A model generated the notes under the pieces. That model saw nothing but the letters and a program-made list of their open reading frames with translations, was not told the DNA's origin and searched no databases. Shown piece after piece: positions 44,133 through 54,640 of a DNA stretch of 64,000 nucleotides. A program made the position numbers and the translations under genes. How positions within the stretch are numbered: position 1 is the first letter of the stretch; the number at the start of each line of letters is the position of its first letter. This DNA is from Parastagonospora avenae f. sp. tritici 18332-5 (lineage: Eukaryota; Ascomycota; Dothideomycetes; Pleosporales; Phaeosphaeriaceae), in the NCBI GenBank assembly GCA_022559985.1, contig JAFJTR010000035.1:62001-126000 (forward strand), given 5' to 3'.

Positions 44133-44392
44133 TACAGATTATTTGCAAGGCTCTATTTAGTACTCTACTAAAATGTGATCTGCATACAGCGGTTTAATGT
44201 GGCTCAATAATCTCATTTGTGGTGGTAGGTAGATGTAGTGGTCTTGTGCGCGGGCCGATAGTGTGCGCACGGTGCTGCTCGGCGTTAACTTAAGTTACCT
44301 AACGTTAGCGTGAACCGAATCAGCCGGACCGTACAATCTTGACTCCTCACCGAACATCGATCAAGGACCAGAGAGGTACATACACATCAATC

Positions 44393-45145
44393 ATGTCGCC
44401 AAGGCACAAACGAGCTTTGTCGGGAGCAGACGACGCCCTTGTTTCAGATAGAAACGGTGCCAGCGATGCGAAAAAAGCGCGTCAAGATTCAGACATTGAA
44501 ACATTGACGCGCGAAAATGAAGACCTCAAGACGCGTCTTGATGAAGCGTACGCGTTCATCGAGAAGAAGAATCTTGTCCACGGTAAGGAACTGAAGGGTT
44601 TCCTTGAAGATTTATCAGAACTAACGTCAACAGAGGCTCCAGCTGGAATAAAGACGGCCATGCTGTCACGTGGAGATGGTGCCGGACTTCAAGCGTACGC
44701 AGATAGCTTGTACGCAAGGGTTTCAGATATCTGTGGACCTATGTCCGACAAGACGGAGCGTTTCAAAAAAACGGGTGTCACATCCGACGACATGAGTTCT
44801 GTAGTTGCATCCGCGCTCACAAATGTCAAGGTGATCCGAGATGTCCACGACCAGCCACGGAACCTGGAGATTGCCTATAGATTGATAAAGGACCTTCAAC
44901 AAATGTCGTATGGTGCGCTCGAAGCGAGCTATGGTGACAGGCCGTCCGACACCTTGTCCGACAGATTGCTAGTGGAAATCGCCGAGGAGAGAAGGAAGAG
45001 AGGCGAGGTTTGGGACTACACAGCAGAAATGCGGTACGAGCAGGAAACTTCTGATCACATGAAGGAATATGGCATTGGCACGTGGTACCCAAAGACTATT
45101 GCGTTGTTCAAGAGTTGGCAGGAAGAGGATGAGCAGGCGCGATAA
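44393..45145 (+). CDS. Hypothetical coiled-coil protein
   Basis: A 250-residue protein starting MSPRHKRALSGADDAL. Residues 1-45 are basic and polar with an AKKARQDSD patch; residues 45-80 (IETLTRENEDLKTRLDEAYAFIEKK) form a strong heptad pattern, a predicted coiled coil. The remainder is helical with a conserved-looking C-terminal part (RLLVEIAEERRKRGEVWDYTAEMRYEQ). No enzyme motif is seen. Similar small basic coiled-coil proteins are frequent among lineage-specific genes of filamentous ascomycetes. It stands about 260 bases after the transposon relic in the same orientation. Confidence 0.6.
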   Translation: MSPRHKRALSGADDALVSDRNGASDAKKARQDSDIETLTRENEDLKTRLDEAYAFIEKKNLVHGKELKGFLEDLSELTSTEAPAGIKTAMLSRGDGAGLQAYADSLYARVSDICGPMSDKTERFKKTGVTSDDMSSVVASALTNVKVIRDVHDQPRNLEIAYRLIKDLQQMSYGALEASYGDRPSDTLSDRLLVEIAEERRKRGEVWDYTAEMRYEQETSDHMKEYGIGTWYPKTIALFKSWQEEDEQAR

Positions 45146-45538
45146 TTGGATCAGTCTTTTTAGTAGGATCATTCCTTGCATGCGACATTGGGAAGCCATA
45201 GCTCCGAATCGCTCCAGAACGCTTCGTGGGTTATAGAGGTACCACATGTTAGGGACCCACTGTCGGCCCAAGCCAATCAGGCTCTTTCAAGTACAAAGCT
45301 TATGCTAAAGAAGCCGTGGAACTCGCCAGCTCGGGGAGGACCCAGGGCAATATACCCCGTTGAGCAATATATGACATTTGAAACCTGACTACACTGCTTG
45401 AGGTCTCACAGCGGACAAGGCAGACTTGTTCCGCAATATCATTCACCCACCACACGTCACTACCAACCTTCAAACATCTCACGAGTTTCTTGCTAATCTT
45501 GTTACTCCAGAACAAGTACAACAATGCCACCATAACAT
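45146..45538. terminator. Convergent 3' region, no gene seen
   Basis: About 390 bases between the 3' ends of the coiled-coil and deaminase genes. It presumably contains both 3' UTRs; no specific signal could be assigned. Confidence 0.35.
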
Positions 45539-46733
45539 CTATGTTCCTGGGTCGATATCAAACAGCTCTCGCAACATGTACCTTTTCGCATCTTCAGAAG
45601 CCCAGCACATCTTGATGGCGTTATCCGCCAACCTTTGTATCTCTAGATTCGTAAACCCGCAGAACTTCTTCACCACAAGCAAATTTTCTAGCACCCATGT
45701 ATCCTCCATGAACGCCGGATCGTCGCTCGCAATAGCTATCATAATACCGGCGTCGAACAGAGCTCGAATCCGTTCAAACACCTCCTCCAGTGGTTGGTGG
45801 CGAATGTACGACCAAGGGCAGATCGTCATGCCGAGATTCCTCTTTTTGATCAAGTTCATGAGTTTGGCGTCGCCAGCAGCGTTCAGTCCGTGGTCGATTC
45901 TGTCCGCACCCGTGCCCGCCATACTCGATGCTACTTGATGAATATGTTCGAGAGGATAAGATTTGCCAACATCACAGTGCGCTGTAAGACGAAAGCCATC
46001 CTTCCTTGCTCGGATGAAGATATCATCAAACAGCGATGGCGGTCTGTCGACTTCGTTCGAGTCAAGGCCAATCCCCACTATTATGTCGCGATATTTTACT
46101 GCGGCGTCATAATGCTCCATTGCGGACTCTGGTGACTCGTCTCGCAAAAAGCACATAATCCACGCTGATTTCACCTACATGCTGTGAGTAAAATACGCTT
46201 TCTGAGCAAAATGAGAGGCTTACGTTAAGACCCTCCTCAGCTTTCCGCTGCGCTTCTCTAAACCCCTCCATCATCGTCTCCCACTTCGTCCCAAGGCGCG
46301 TATGCCCTTGAGGATCAAAGAAGATCTCCGCATATCGCACATTCATTGCTGAAGCATGTTCGTAATAATCCATAGCCAGATCGTAGTAATCCTCCTGCGT
46401 TTTGAGCGCCTCAAAGCCGCCGTAGTAGGCCTCAAAAAAGGATAGCGTCTCTTCACTGTTCTCCATGCGGTTCCCTTTACGAGGCTTCAAGGTATCGTGT
46501 GAGTCTCGTAGTTCATCGAGTGAAGAGAATGGTTGACCTGTTCGAGGGTTGAGAATTGCTTTGTTGTTGCGTTGCGCGAACTTCCATTTAAGATCGGCAC
46601 TTATGATCCCTTCGATATGAATGTGAAGTTCGACTTTTGGAATTGCGTTGATGTACGGATCTGTTGTAGCTGCCAGCGCGCGCCTCAGCTCTCCTCGTCC
46701 TGCTACAGACAGCGCATTTTCTACGTCTGTCAT
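45539..46733 (-). CDS. Adenosine/adenine deaminase-family protein
   Basis: Two exons, 46733-46224 and 46174-45539, joined across a 49-base intron (GTAAGC donor, ATGTAG acceptor), give 381 residues. The metal-binding HxH is in KVELHIHIEG (His37, His39). Further family motifs are NVRYAEIFFDPQGH, RIDHGLNAAGDAKLM, LGMTICPWSYIR and the catalytic SDDPAF. At the place of the canonical HAGE of adenosine deaminases the sequence is TAHCDVGKSYPLEHI, so His is kept but the usual acid-base Glu is not at its normal place. This may mark a fungal subgroup acting on adenine or another purine. It is probably cytosolic, in purine salvage. An upstream Met at 46787 is possible but less likely. Confidence 0.85.
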
Positions 46734-47417
46734 TGTGGTTGCGGAGTTGTGTTTGTGGAAGTGGATATTCGTGAGTTCAGCCCGCAAATGAGGGTTGAGA
46801 AGGATAACGGCTCTAATTCTGAGGACACTGAGGTGGTATTAGTTTGTGAAAGGGCAATTTGAGGACTGTATACATCGTTCGTGACTCACCACCCACGGTT
46901 GATCATTGTGCCGATCGACCGAGCGGTGTACCACTAAGCAGACCGGATGACGGCGCGTTCCACGGCGCCCCAATGTGCGCGTGCACTTAACGTTTGGTCG
47001 ATCCTCACAATGAGTCTGAAGACTGCAGATGTAGGTTTTTGACCGGGGTTTGGCAGCGCTGCGTAAGCGGGGAAGTTGAGTCATCATCCTATCAATACTT
47101 AATACGACACTATCTAGATTTCTAGACTCGATGCGATTATACGATGAGGTTGGAAGTAAGATACTTCGCTAGAAACCCGAGATTCAAGCAATCTTGAGTA
47201 CCCGTTGCTCTCTTTGTAACGGGCTGAGCCCTGGATCACATGACTAGGCTGCTAGCCTAGTCGCTTCCTTCCCTTCTATCCCTCACCTTGGTCCTTGCCT
47301 TAGCAGCACGTGGACCGTGCGCGAACACAAACAACATGGGTTGATAGCCCAGCTCTTTCACTTCCTCCTTATCTTGACTGTAAATAGCATCTGGACTAGG
47401 TAGCTGGAATACAGTGC
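46734..47417. other. Intergenic, contains a short hairpin
   Basis: About 680 bases between two minus-strand genes. No gene is seen. A perfect nine-base inverted repeat with a three-base loop (GACTAGGCT, GCT, AGCCTAGTC) occurs at 47242-47262. Confidence 0.4.
47242..47262. repeat. Short perfect hairpin
   Basis: Nine-base arms GACTAGGCT and AGCCTAGTC around GCT. It could be a terminator-like or dyad element, or chance. Confidence 0.4.
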
Positions 47418-47895
47418 CTACAGACCGTTCACACTTGATGCTACGTCTGCCGCGTTTCTTGAGATGTAGTAACTCGTACTCCAGAAGCCACCACCTGTCT
47501 GGTCCTCCAAAGTGCCTTGGGCCTTAACGGTACGGAATACGAAGGGCTCGGTGAGGTCCTTTTCGTCGCTGGCAACCTGCCATTGGTACCAGCTTATCGC
47601 TTGGTTTGCTGCGCTTCTTAGATTATGTTGGAGAGAATGTCAGCTAATGCGTACTGGCTAGCTGGATCGAATGGGCAACCTTGCCCCTCTGATAGTAGAA
47701 AAGATTGACGCTATCGAATTCTGTGGTCCAGGAAATGTTGATAGATGAGCCTTCGCGAAAGGTGAGAGGAAATGTTCTAGGGAAGACGAAAGAACCGTTG
47801 GGCGAGTCGGCAGGCGTTGTGTATAAGTTGCCATTGTTTTGAGCACATGCTGGTAACGTGCAGAGAAGAATAAGACTGTAGATGATACTCCACAT
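47418..47895 (-). CDS. Small secreted protein
   Basis: Two exons, 47895-47655 and 47608-47418, with a 46-base intron (GTACGC donor, GCGCAG acceptor), give 143 residues. MWSIIYSLILLCTLPACAQ is a clear signal peptide. The mature protein reads NGNLYTTPADSPNGSF, then GSSINISWTTEFDSVNLFYYQ, and after the splice ISWYQWQVASDEKDLTEPFVFR, TLEDQTGGGFWSTSYYIS and a final SSVNGL. This alternation of ISW strands resembles the N-terminal extracellular unit of fungal cell-wall/membrane glycoproteins of the Kre9/Knh1-like type, in which a Ser/Thr-rich and transmembrane part normally follows. Here the frame ends before such a part, although GTCTGT at the stop could be a weak donor to another exon. NGS and NIS are potential N-glycosylation sites. 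Few cysteines, so not a typical Cys-rich effector. Confidence 0.65.
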
Positions 47896-48218
47896 ATCTA
47901 CGTGTGCCCGACTGACGGCTTCCAAATGTGAACGGCAACGCAAGGATGTTGACATATCATCGTGCGAAGGTATTGCCTTCTTTTCGTATTGCGACTGCGC
48001 CGCACGCAGTCAACCTTTGTGTGATCAAATCTTATCATCCCGTCGCATTCAATTAGCCAATGTAATGTACAGGTATTATCATGCATGAGCGCCCCATATA
48101 CTAACCCCTGTGTTGTCGAAAAGTCAGTACGAGCCGCGCCGCAATGAAAATAAATTATAAGCGCCCGTCTTAATTCTGCACAGATCTTTGGTGCCAAGAT
48201 GCAGCAATAAGTGTTCGA

Positions 48219-49691
48219 ATGGTACTGCTGTGTCCGTCGATGTGTGTTTGTTCTACCTGTCTCCACAATGCACTCCAAAATCGAGACGACACATGGCCTA
48301 GCAAGAAACGTTGGATGTGTTCTTCCTCTATCGCCCGGCGGAATCATCGACTCAAGTTGCTTGCCGCAGCCTTGCTTCTCTTTATCTTCTACCACGACAG
48401 CTTCTTACCTCGGCGCAGCATCAACATTGAATCAAAGCAAAGCGCCGCAGAAGTAATTTGTCCACAGTCTTCGATCGCAGACGATATCCTAGTTGTTCTT
48501 CGCACAGGCGCGACAGAAGCGCCCGAGAAGCTACCCGTACATTTCAATACTACACTCAGATGTGTCCCAAACTATGTCATATATTCTGATTACGAAGAGG
48601 AAATCCAAGGCCGCAAGATCCACGATGTCCTCAATGAAGTCAGCGACGAATTCAAGCACTCAGCACCAGAGTTCAAGCTATACGACAACCTGAAGAACGG
48701 AGGCCGAAGCAGTCTTCTTCCCACGGAACATTCTGGCAGCGGACCTTCCGGATCCCCAGAGAACCCCTCCTGGAAGCTCGACAAGTTCAAGTTCTTGCCT
48801 ATGGTAGATAGGGCTCTTCGACACCGACCGGACGCAAAGTGGTTCGTGTTCGTAGAAGCTGATACCTACCTGATGTGGCCCAATCTCGTAGCATACCTGG
48901 CGAAACTTGATGCCAGCATGGAGCTTTACATAGGGAAGCACATGTTCATTGGCGACGTACTCTTCGCGCACGGCGGGTCCGGCTTCGTGCTCTCAGCAGC
49001 AGCGATGCGTAAGGTTACGGAACGTTGGAAAGAGAATGTCGCCGAGTATGATAAATACACGACTGAGAATTGGGCGGGCGATATGGTTCTGGGCAAGGTG
49101 CTTAGGGATGTTGACGTGCAATTATTTTGGGCGTTTCCACACTTCCAAGGAGATCCGGTTTCAGCGCTCGATCATAATGTGTTGAAGGTTGAGAGGAGAC
49201 CTTGGTGCTATGCTCCCATTACTTATTACCACATGCGCGATGCAGATGTTCGACAACTGTGGGAGTTTGAACAAGCATGGCAGCGGAAGGGAAAGGGCGC
49301 ATTGTCCCATCGTATCGTTTTCAAGGAATTCATCCTGCCGAGACTTGCTGCGAGACGCGACAATTGGGATAACTTGTCAGTCAATCTCGAGCCAGGCAAT
49401 ACGACGTCCTTCGATGAATCTCGTACCTTATGTCAAACCAAGGTCGCTTGCTTGCAGTTTAAGTACGCCACCACCTCATCCTTTACATCTGATGAGGTGA
49501 GGCTGGGTGAGGAAGCCTGGAAATCCTGTCTGGAGTATTCGGTCGCAGCCAGCAAACGCGTTCGCTGGCAGGATGGGACGCAAGATACGAATGTAGTTCA
49601 ATCAGGTTGGATGTTAGATCGTCTTCCCCAGTACGTTGAGAAGATGGACAGCCTGTGTGACGGAGCCGAAGATGTGAAATGGGTTGTATGA
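48219..49691 (+). CDS. Type II membrane glycosyltransferase, GT31/Fringe-like
   Basis: A single-exon 490-residue protein. After a polar N-terminus, residues about 46-58 (KLLAAALLLFIFY) form a single signal anchor, so the enzyme is a type II Golgi/ER membrane protein. The lumenal part has LPVHFNTTLRCVPNYVIYSD, KFKFLPMVDRALRHRPDAKWFVFVEADTYLMWPNL with a DxD-type acidic EAD motif for nucleotide-sugar binding, then GDVLFAHGGSGFVLSAAAMRKV and GDMVLGKVLRDVDV. This order is that of the fungal Fringe-like/GT31 proteins annotated as glycosyltransferase family 31. Donor and acceptor are not known. The exact start is uncertain: a Met eight codons later is possible and would not alter the anchor. Confidence 0.85.
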   Translation: MVLLCPSMCVCSTCLHNALQNRDDTWPSKKRWMCSSSIARRNHRLKLLAAALLLFIFYHDSFLPRRSINIESKQSAAEVICPQSSIADDILVVLRTGATEAPEKLPVHFNTTLRCVPNYVIYSDYEEEIQGRKIHDVLNEVSDEFKHSAPEFKLYDNLKNGGRSSLLPTEHSGSGPSGSPENPSWKLDKFKFLPMVDRALRHRPDAKWFVFVEADTYLMWPNLVAYLAKLDASMELYIGKHMFIGDVLFAHGGSGFVLSAAAMRKVTERWKENVAEYDKYTTENWAGDMVLGKVLRDVDVQLFWAFPHFQGDPVSALDHNVLKVERRPWCYAPITYYHMRDADVRQLWEFEQAWQRKGKGALSHRIVFKEFILPRLAARRDNWDNLSVNLEPGNTTSFDESRTLCQTKVACLQFKYATTSSFTSDEVRLGEEAWKSCLEYSVAASKRVRWQDGTQDTNVVQSGWMLDRLPQYVEKMDSLCDGAEDVKWVV

Positions 49692-52600
49692 GACCACACA
49701 AGAGAAGGAGAAGAAAAAGCTGCGCAAGCTGCTGAGAATGAAAAACGCTAAAGAGACATGGAATGTCCAGCCCGTATCTGTATTGCAAAGACAGGAGTCT
49801 GTGTCTAGGCGACTTTTGAGAGCGGGTCATCAGGCACCCATCACTACCAGGCAGGAGGATGCCATGATGAATTGATCTCCGACGGTCTAACGACTGGTAT
49901 CCAGTGCGCACACCTCCAAGTACCAATGAAGAGGCTTCGGGAAGGTGTGTGGGTATCGGTATGAGGCTACGCGGAGCCTGTCATAGCAACGAGAGACCCA
50001 AGCTAGTAGAGCTGGTGCCTGCGTTGGCGTGGCCGTGTCTCTCGGTGCTCTTGCTTTCAAGCCTTCCCTTGTTGACTTGAGAGCGTAAAGGTTGCGTGTA
50101 GCCGCGCCTACTAAAGACACGCCTCGCCTACTAAAGACACGCCTCGCGTTGTACCAGAAGCGCTTGACTGTGATCTGGGCGAGAAGGAACGTAGTCCAAT
50201 AGGCAGATCAATTCATCGCTTTTGCCCCTCCAATGCGCAGACCCCTGTGAATACCTGATTGAACTTTGTATTGTACATCTTTTCGTGATATGACCCTAGT
50301 GATAGACACAGTGTGTGCGGTGGGAAGCGGGGGTGGGCGGGGAAAACTTTTGCGGGGAGAGATCGCGGAGATGTCCTAATGCTGGAGAGCCTCCTGTAAG
50401 TGTCTGTACAAGGTATCAAGAGTCTATGAACACCGTGATAGTGTCGATAGGGTTGGTGTAGGAATCGCAAGTATACCCATCTTGCTCGCGACAGCGTGTC
50501 AAGGCGGATGGAATCTTTGCAGGGGCTGACACAACAGATATGATGAGACTCTATACGCGCTTACGAGGAGCAGGAGCTGTGTGGGATGAGATTATCAAGG
50601 CCACAAGCTAGGCCTGTCGTTGTATGGTGTTGCGTGAGGGGCTAGAGTGATCTAGTGGGCTGGGCCTTGCTGGCAGCATAGGAGTCCTCTCTGCGCCTGT
50701 GAATGAGAATGTGCTAGCAGTAGAGCCAAGGTGAGAGCGATGCATCACCTGCACTATCCCTCCTGGCAACCAAAGCACCTGCCAAGGCACCATGACATTT
50801 CCCGAATTTGCCGCCATGTCGACGCCATGTGAGGTAAAGGCAGATGATGTTGAGCCTTACATTACCCCTGAGGTACCCATAGAGCATCGAGGGTGGTATC
50901 TTGATGTTGTTTTGTAGCTCTTGTAAAGGTGTTGCGGCGGGATGTTGCCTCCAGCCTGACAAACATCCTAAGCCTCCACCACCGCCGTCACAACCACTCC
51001 CAACCCCGGCATCAACAGCACGACCACCTCGCGATCTCCGTCCTACGTACCATCGGCCTTCATTCTTTGATGTTTATGTTCCTCTCCTTTGGAAGCTCGG
51101 GGCCATCAAGCGCCAGGTGGTGTGGGACAGGCTTCTTCAGCCCCAAAGTCTTCTCCGCTAACTCCGCGAGATCCTACACCACGACCGCCCCCGAAGCGTA
51201 TGTGGCGCCGAAATCTCGTCTCCTGAATGAGACTCTTGAAGCCCTGACACTGTATAGTCATCGAGCATGAAGGTACGAAATCATACCCCCATCCAGCGAA
51301 ACTTGAAGGCCCGTGGCGACTCCGGCCTCAACACCACGTCGAAAGCGCGTGTCCTTCGCCCAACGACGGCAACCCATACACACTGCTCACCCATGTCTTA
51401 TAGAGAGTAGAGCGCGCGCGTAGGACCACAGAAATACCATGCTGATCTTCAAGGAAATCTCAATGTCCACCAACTCCGCAGCGGCACCCGCCCCCGGGTT
51501 ACATACGCTCGACCATTGTTGATTCCCAACTAAATCTCGCGCACGTTGCCTGTCCATCTCTTTCATAGTACTGTACTCGGGCGCGACACAACAGAGGTCC
51601 GACCTACTCTGGCGACAGCGGCCTCGACCTCAATACATCAGCATTGGGCACACCACTACCCCGCCTACTCCGTCAAAGTAGACAACGAACATGGCACGGA
51701 CGCACAAAAAGACCATACAAAGACAGATCCTTCATCAATCTTCAATGCTCGCCCCTTCGTCGCCGCGTATCCGATGCAGCCATCCCCGAACGCCGCCGCA
51801 TAGACCCTGGCAGCAAGCTATAGGACGACTGAAGATCGACATACATACTACACGCATGATCTTTCGGCAAACAGAAGTGACAGGACTGGATAAAGAAGAA
51901 ACAGGCACGGGCGGGAAGACTGCCTCGAATTGTCCCTCAAGCACCTCTACGGCTCGGCATCTGGGCCATTCGGGATAAGTCAGCCTGCAGCCGTGGTCAA
52001 GCCTATTGGCAGCAGACCGGACTCCAACTTCGTACCTACAAGGCCCACTCTCAACACTTGGAACTTCCTCTTGTGGTGGGCCAGGATCGTGCGATGCGTC
52101 TGGAAACGAGTCAGGATGTGAGCGATGCGGGCTCAAAGCCTCTCGGAAAAGTCCTCAAGGGGCGATGCTACAGCCCCAGCGCCATCGACCGAAGTATTTC
52201 GAAGCCTGAAGTCAGTCGACCCCAGGTCGGCACCAGCCACCGGAACGGCATGTCGCTAGCTTGAAGTACCCGAAAAGCTTGGCTACTTATATTGCTCTTC
52301 ATGCAGCTGCAGGGAAATGCGGGGTTGGCGAGCGTTCCGGGCAGACTATGACCTGCCAACATGCACGACGGGGCCGGGAATAGTTCATAGCAACATGTCG
52401 TGCTCGTGTGCTGAGCAGCAGCACGAGACGTGCTGTAGCACCCTGGTAGCTACCGGAGGCAAACACCTTGCGAACTATCAGAAGCTTTGTGTAGCATCGT
52501 CGATAGTTAGCGTCAGGGGGGCGATACAGACCCCAATCATGTCAGACCAATATCAGACTCAACAGGATGTTCGAGATGGAGACGCGCAAGAAGGCGCGGC

Positions 52601-54640
52601 TACGATCCCTTCGTTCTGGGCAGAATCATTGCGGCGTCGAATGAATGCAAATGTTCGTGTCCTGGGATGTCATGTCGAACAAGGGGTGCGTGACAGTCAT
52701 CAACGCGTCCAGGGTCGATGGCTTGGCCTTCAGTCAAGATGTCGGCCTGCTGAAGTATTGTCTAGCGGGGTCGTTGCTGATGGGCTTGGAGTAAAGCAGG
52801 ATGGCGTGCAGGAAGCATGGCCAGCGCCCTGAAAGAGATGGTGTCCACCCGGCGGGCCCAACCGAGTCCAGACGGAGACGGAAGAGAGAAAAGAGGGGTT
52901 CTTTCAGAAGAACCCTGTATCGACTAGTTCACGGAGCCATGCAGCGCCGATCGTCAGCTGGACAGGGAGTCGACGATGAAGTCCGATGAGAACTGATGGG
53001 GGAAGAAAAGTGTTGAAGGGTGTTACGAGAAGCTTGTCAGAGCGCGATGATTCGATGTTCATCCGTGCTGTCCCGTGGTCTCGCTACCCCCCAACCGCGC
53101 AGCAATTTGGAACTTATTCGCCTGAAGCATGCACGGCTAGCCACACTTGGTCTGGCTGTCTCCGCATTTTCCTGCGCATCGTTCGTCGACAGCCCCTGAT
53201 CCTTGGCCAGCCGTGCGAGCCTGCAGAAGCCTCAAAGGCGTTGGGTGTCTCCAGCGTTTCTGACTTTCGTCTGTTCTTCTGATCCTCTGTAATGCGTGTC
53301 TTGCCTCGACGCCATCTCTTTATCCAGTCGACAAGCAAACATCGGTTGCTCCCGGATCGCCTTCAGCCGGTCGCGCCATTGTCGCTGCAGGTTCCTCTCC
53401 TGATTTGACAGCACGGCGCAGCAGGTGTCTTGCAACGAAGTTCTCCTCCATCGTTTCGGAAAGCTGCCAAGGCGAAACCCTACCAGCTGTCGATCTGGCC
53501 GCTGTGGACGACTTTCCCATTAATCTCAACCTCCTCTGTCGCTCGGGATACAGGGCGGCGATGTGTTCGTTGTAGTGCTCGTGTGCGCATCCATCCGAAC
53601 ACTGGTCTCGATCGACGGTCGGCCTTGACATTAGAGCGTGGCGCTTCCCCACATTCTGATGCCCTAGAGCTTCCCTGTTGATTGCCGGCCCGTGTAACTT
53701 CCATGCGACGACCGATGCCATAGTGTATCGTCTTTCTTTCCAAGATTCTTTGCGAGAAAGACTAGGGATTATAGACCGGATCAAGAGGTTGGCGCGTTGT
53801 TTGCGTTTGAGGTACGCGCCCGTCGATGCGGCTGGAAGAGGACGTTGTGAGATGGTGGTGCTGAGGCTGACTGTATGACCAGTCGCTTTTCGCATCGGTT
53901 TTTCGAATAGACGGTACGAGTACCACTGTGGGATAGACCTGCCTGGTATGTTGTAGTCTTCTTTACCCCTCCAAGCCTTGATGCAGCGGGCGGCGGTGTC
54001 GGATTGCTGCCAGAGTATACGCTCGCATAGCGCAGGCGACGACGGGCTGCCGCCGTGTGGGAGAGCTCTTTGCTGATCGTGTTTGCAGGATATACAGTTC
54101 TTTGTCTGAATAGAAGGTGTTCGTGTTCGATACCCGCGCGTCGCCGCTTGAAATCGTTTAGAAGTTTTTGTCATTAAGGTAAGCCCAGCTGTTCTTCTTC
54201 TCTCTACCCATGGCATAGCCCCTTCTTTTCATACCTTCGGATTTCACACTCCTCCTGCATCTGCCCTCACAGCATGATGATGTGTCGGTCGGTGTGGGTC
54301 GAGGAATGAGGGGCGGCGGAGCTCGCAGCGCGGGATTTCGGGCTCATTGCCGCCAAAAGAGAGCTGTAATGGCTGCACGACACACAAGAAGATTCCACTC
54401 GTAAACAAGAGTATGTCGACGTTCACATTGGGGCAAACATCCTCGTGGTTGATTGGTGGTGTTGTGCAGGCGAATGGTGTTTGTGCGAGGGGACGACATG
54501 CATGGAGGAGTATCTTCCACACCAAAGGAGCCACACACCATTGCATCTCGTCACGGCGTTTTCAGGGGATTAAATCAGAAGGATGGCTATACGCTCGTTC
54601 TCGTTCGTATCGACTCAGTCATGCCCAAGCTAATCACGTT
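49692..54640. other. 5-kb stretch with no supported gene
   Basis: Many short frames are present but none shows a family motif or a continuous exon chain. The longest is a 298-residue minus-strand frame at 53320-54216, Arg/Ser/Thr-rich without hydrophobic periodicity, which I treat as doubtful. A plus-strand frame ending at 51270 starts MFLSFGSSGPSSARW and looks slightly like a mitochondrial targeting sequence, without further support. A 20-base tandem duplication lies at 50105-50144. The stretch may hold a non-coding RNA, decayed genes, or distant regulatory sequence of the PSP1-domain gene. Confidence 0.4.
50105..50144. repeat. Tandem duplication of a 20-base unit
   Basis: The unit CGCCTACTAAAGACACGCCT occurs twice head to tail without mismatch. 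It lies about 400 bases after the glycosyltransferase gene. Confidence 0.85.

Noticed and set aside
42153..44217. AATGAGATT and inverted copy as transposon ends
   Set aside because: Only nine identical bases with weak extension, no TA duplication; not enough to call terminal inverted repeats.
53320..54216. 298-residue minus-strand frame
   Set aside because: Arg/Ser/Thr-rich without hydrophobic periodicity, no domain, no splice context; frames of this size can occur by chance in GC-balanced fungal DNA.
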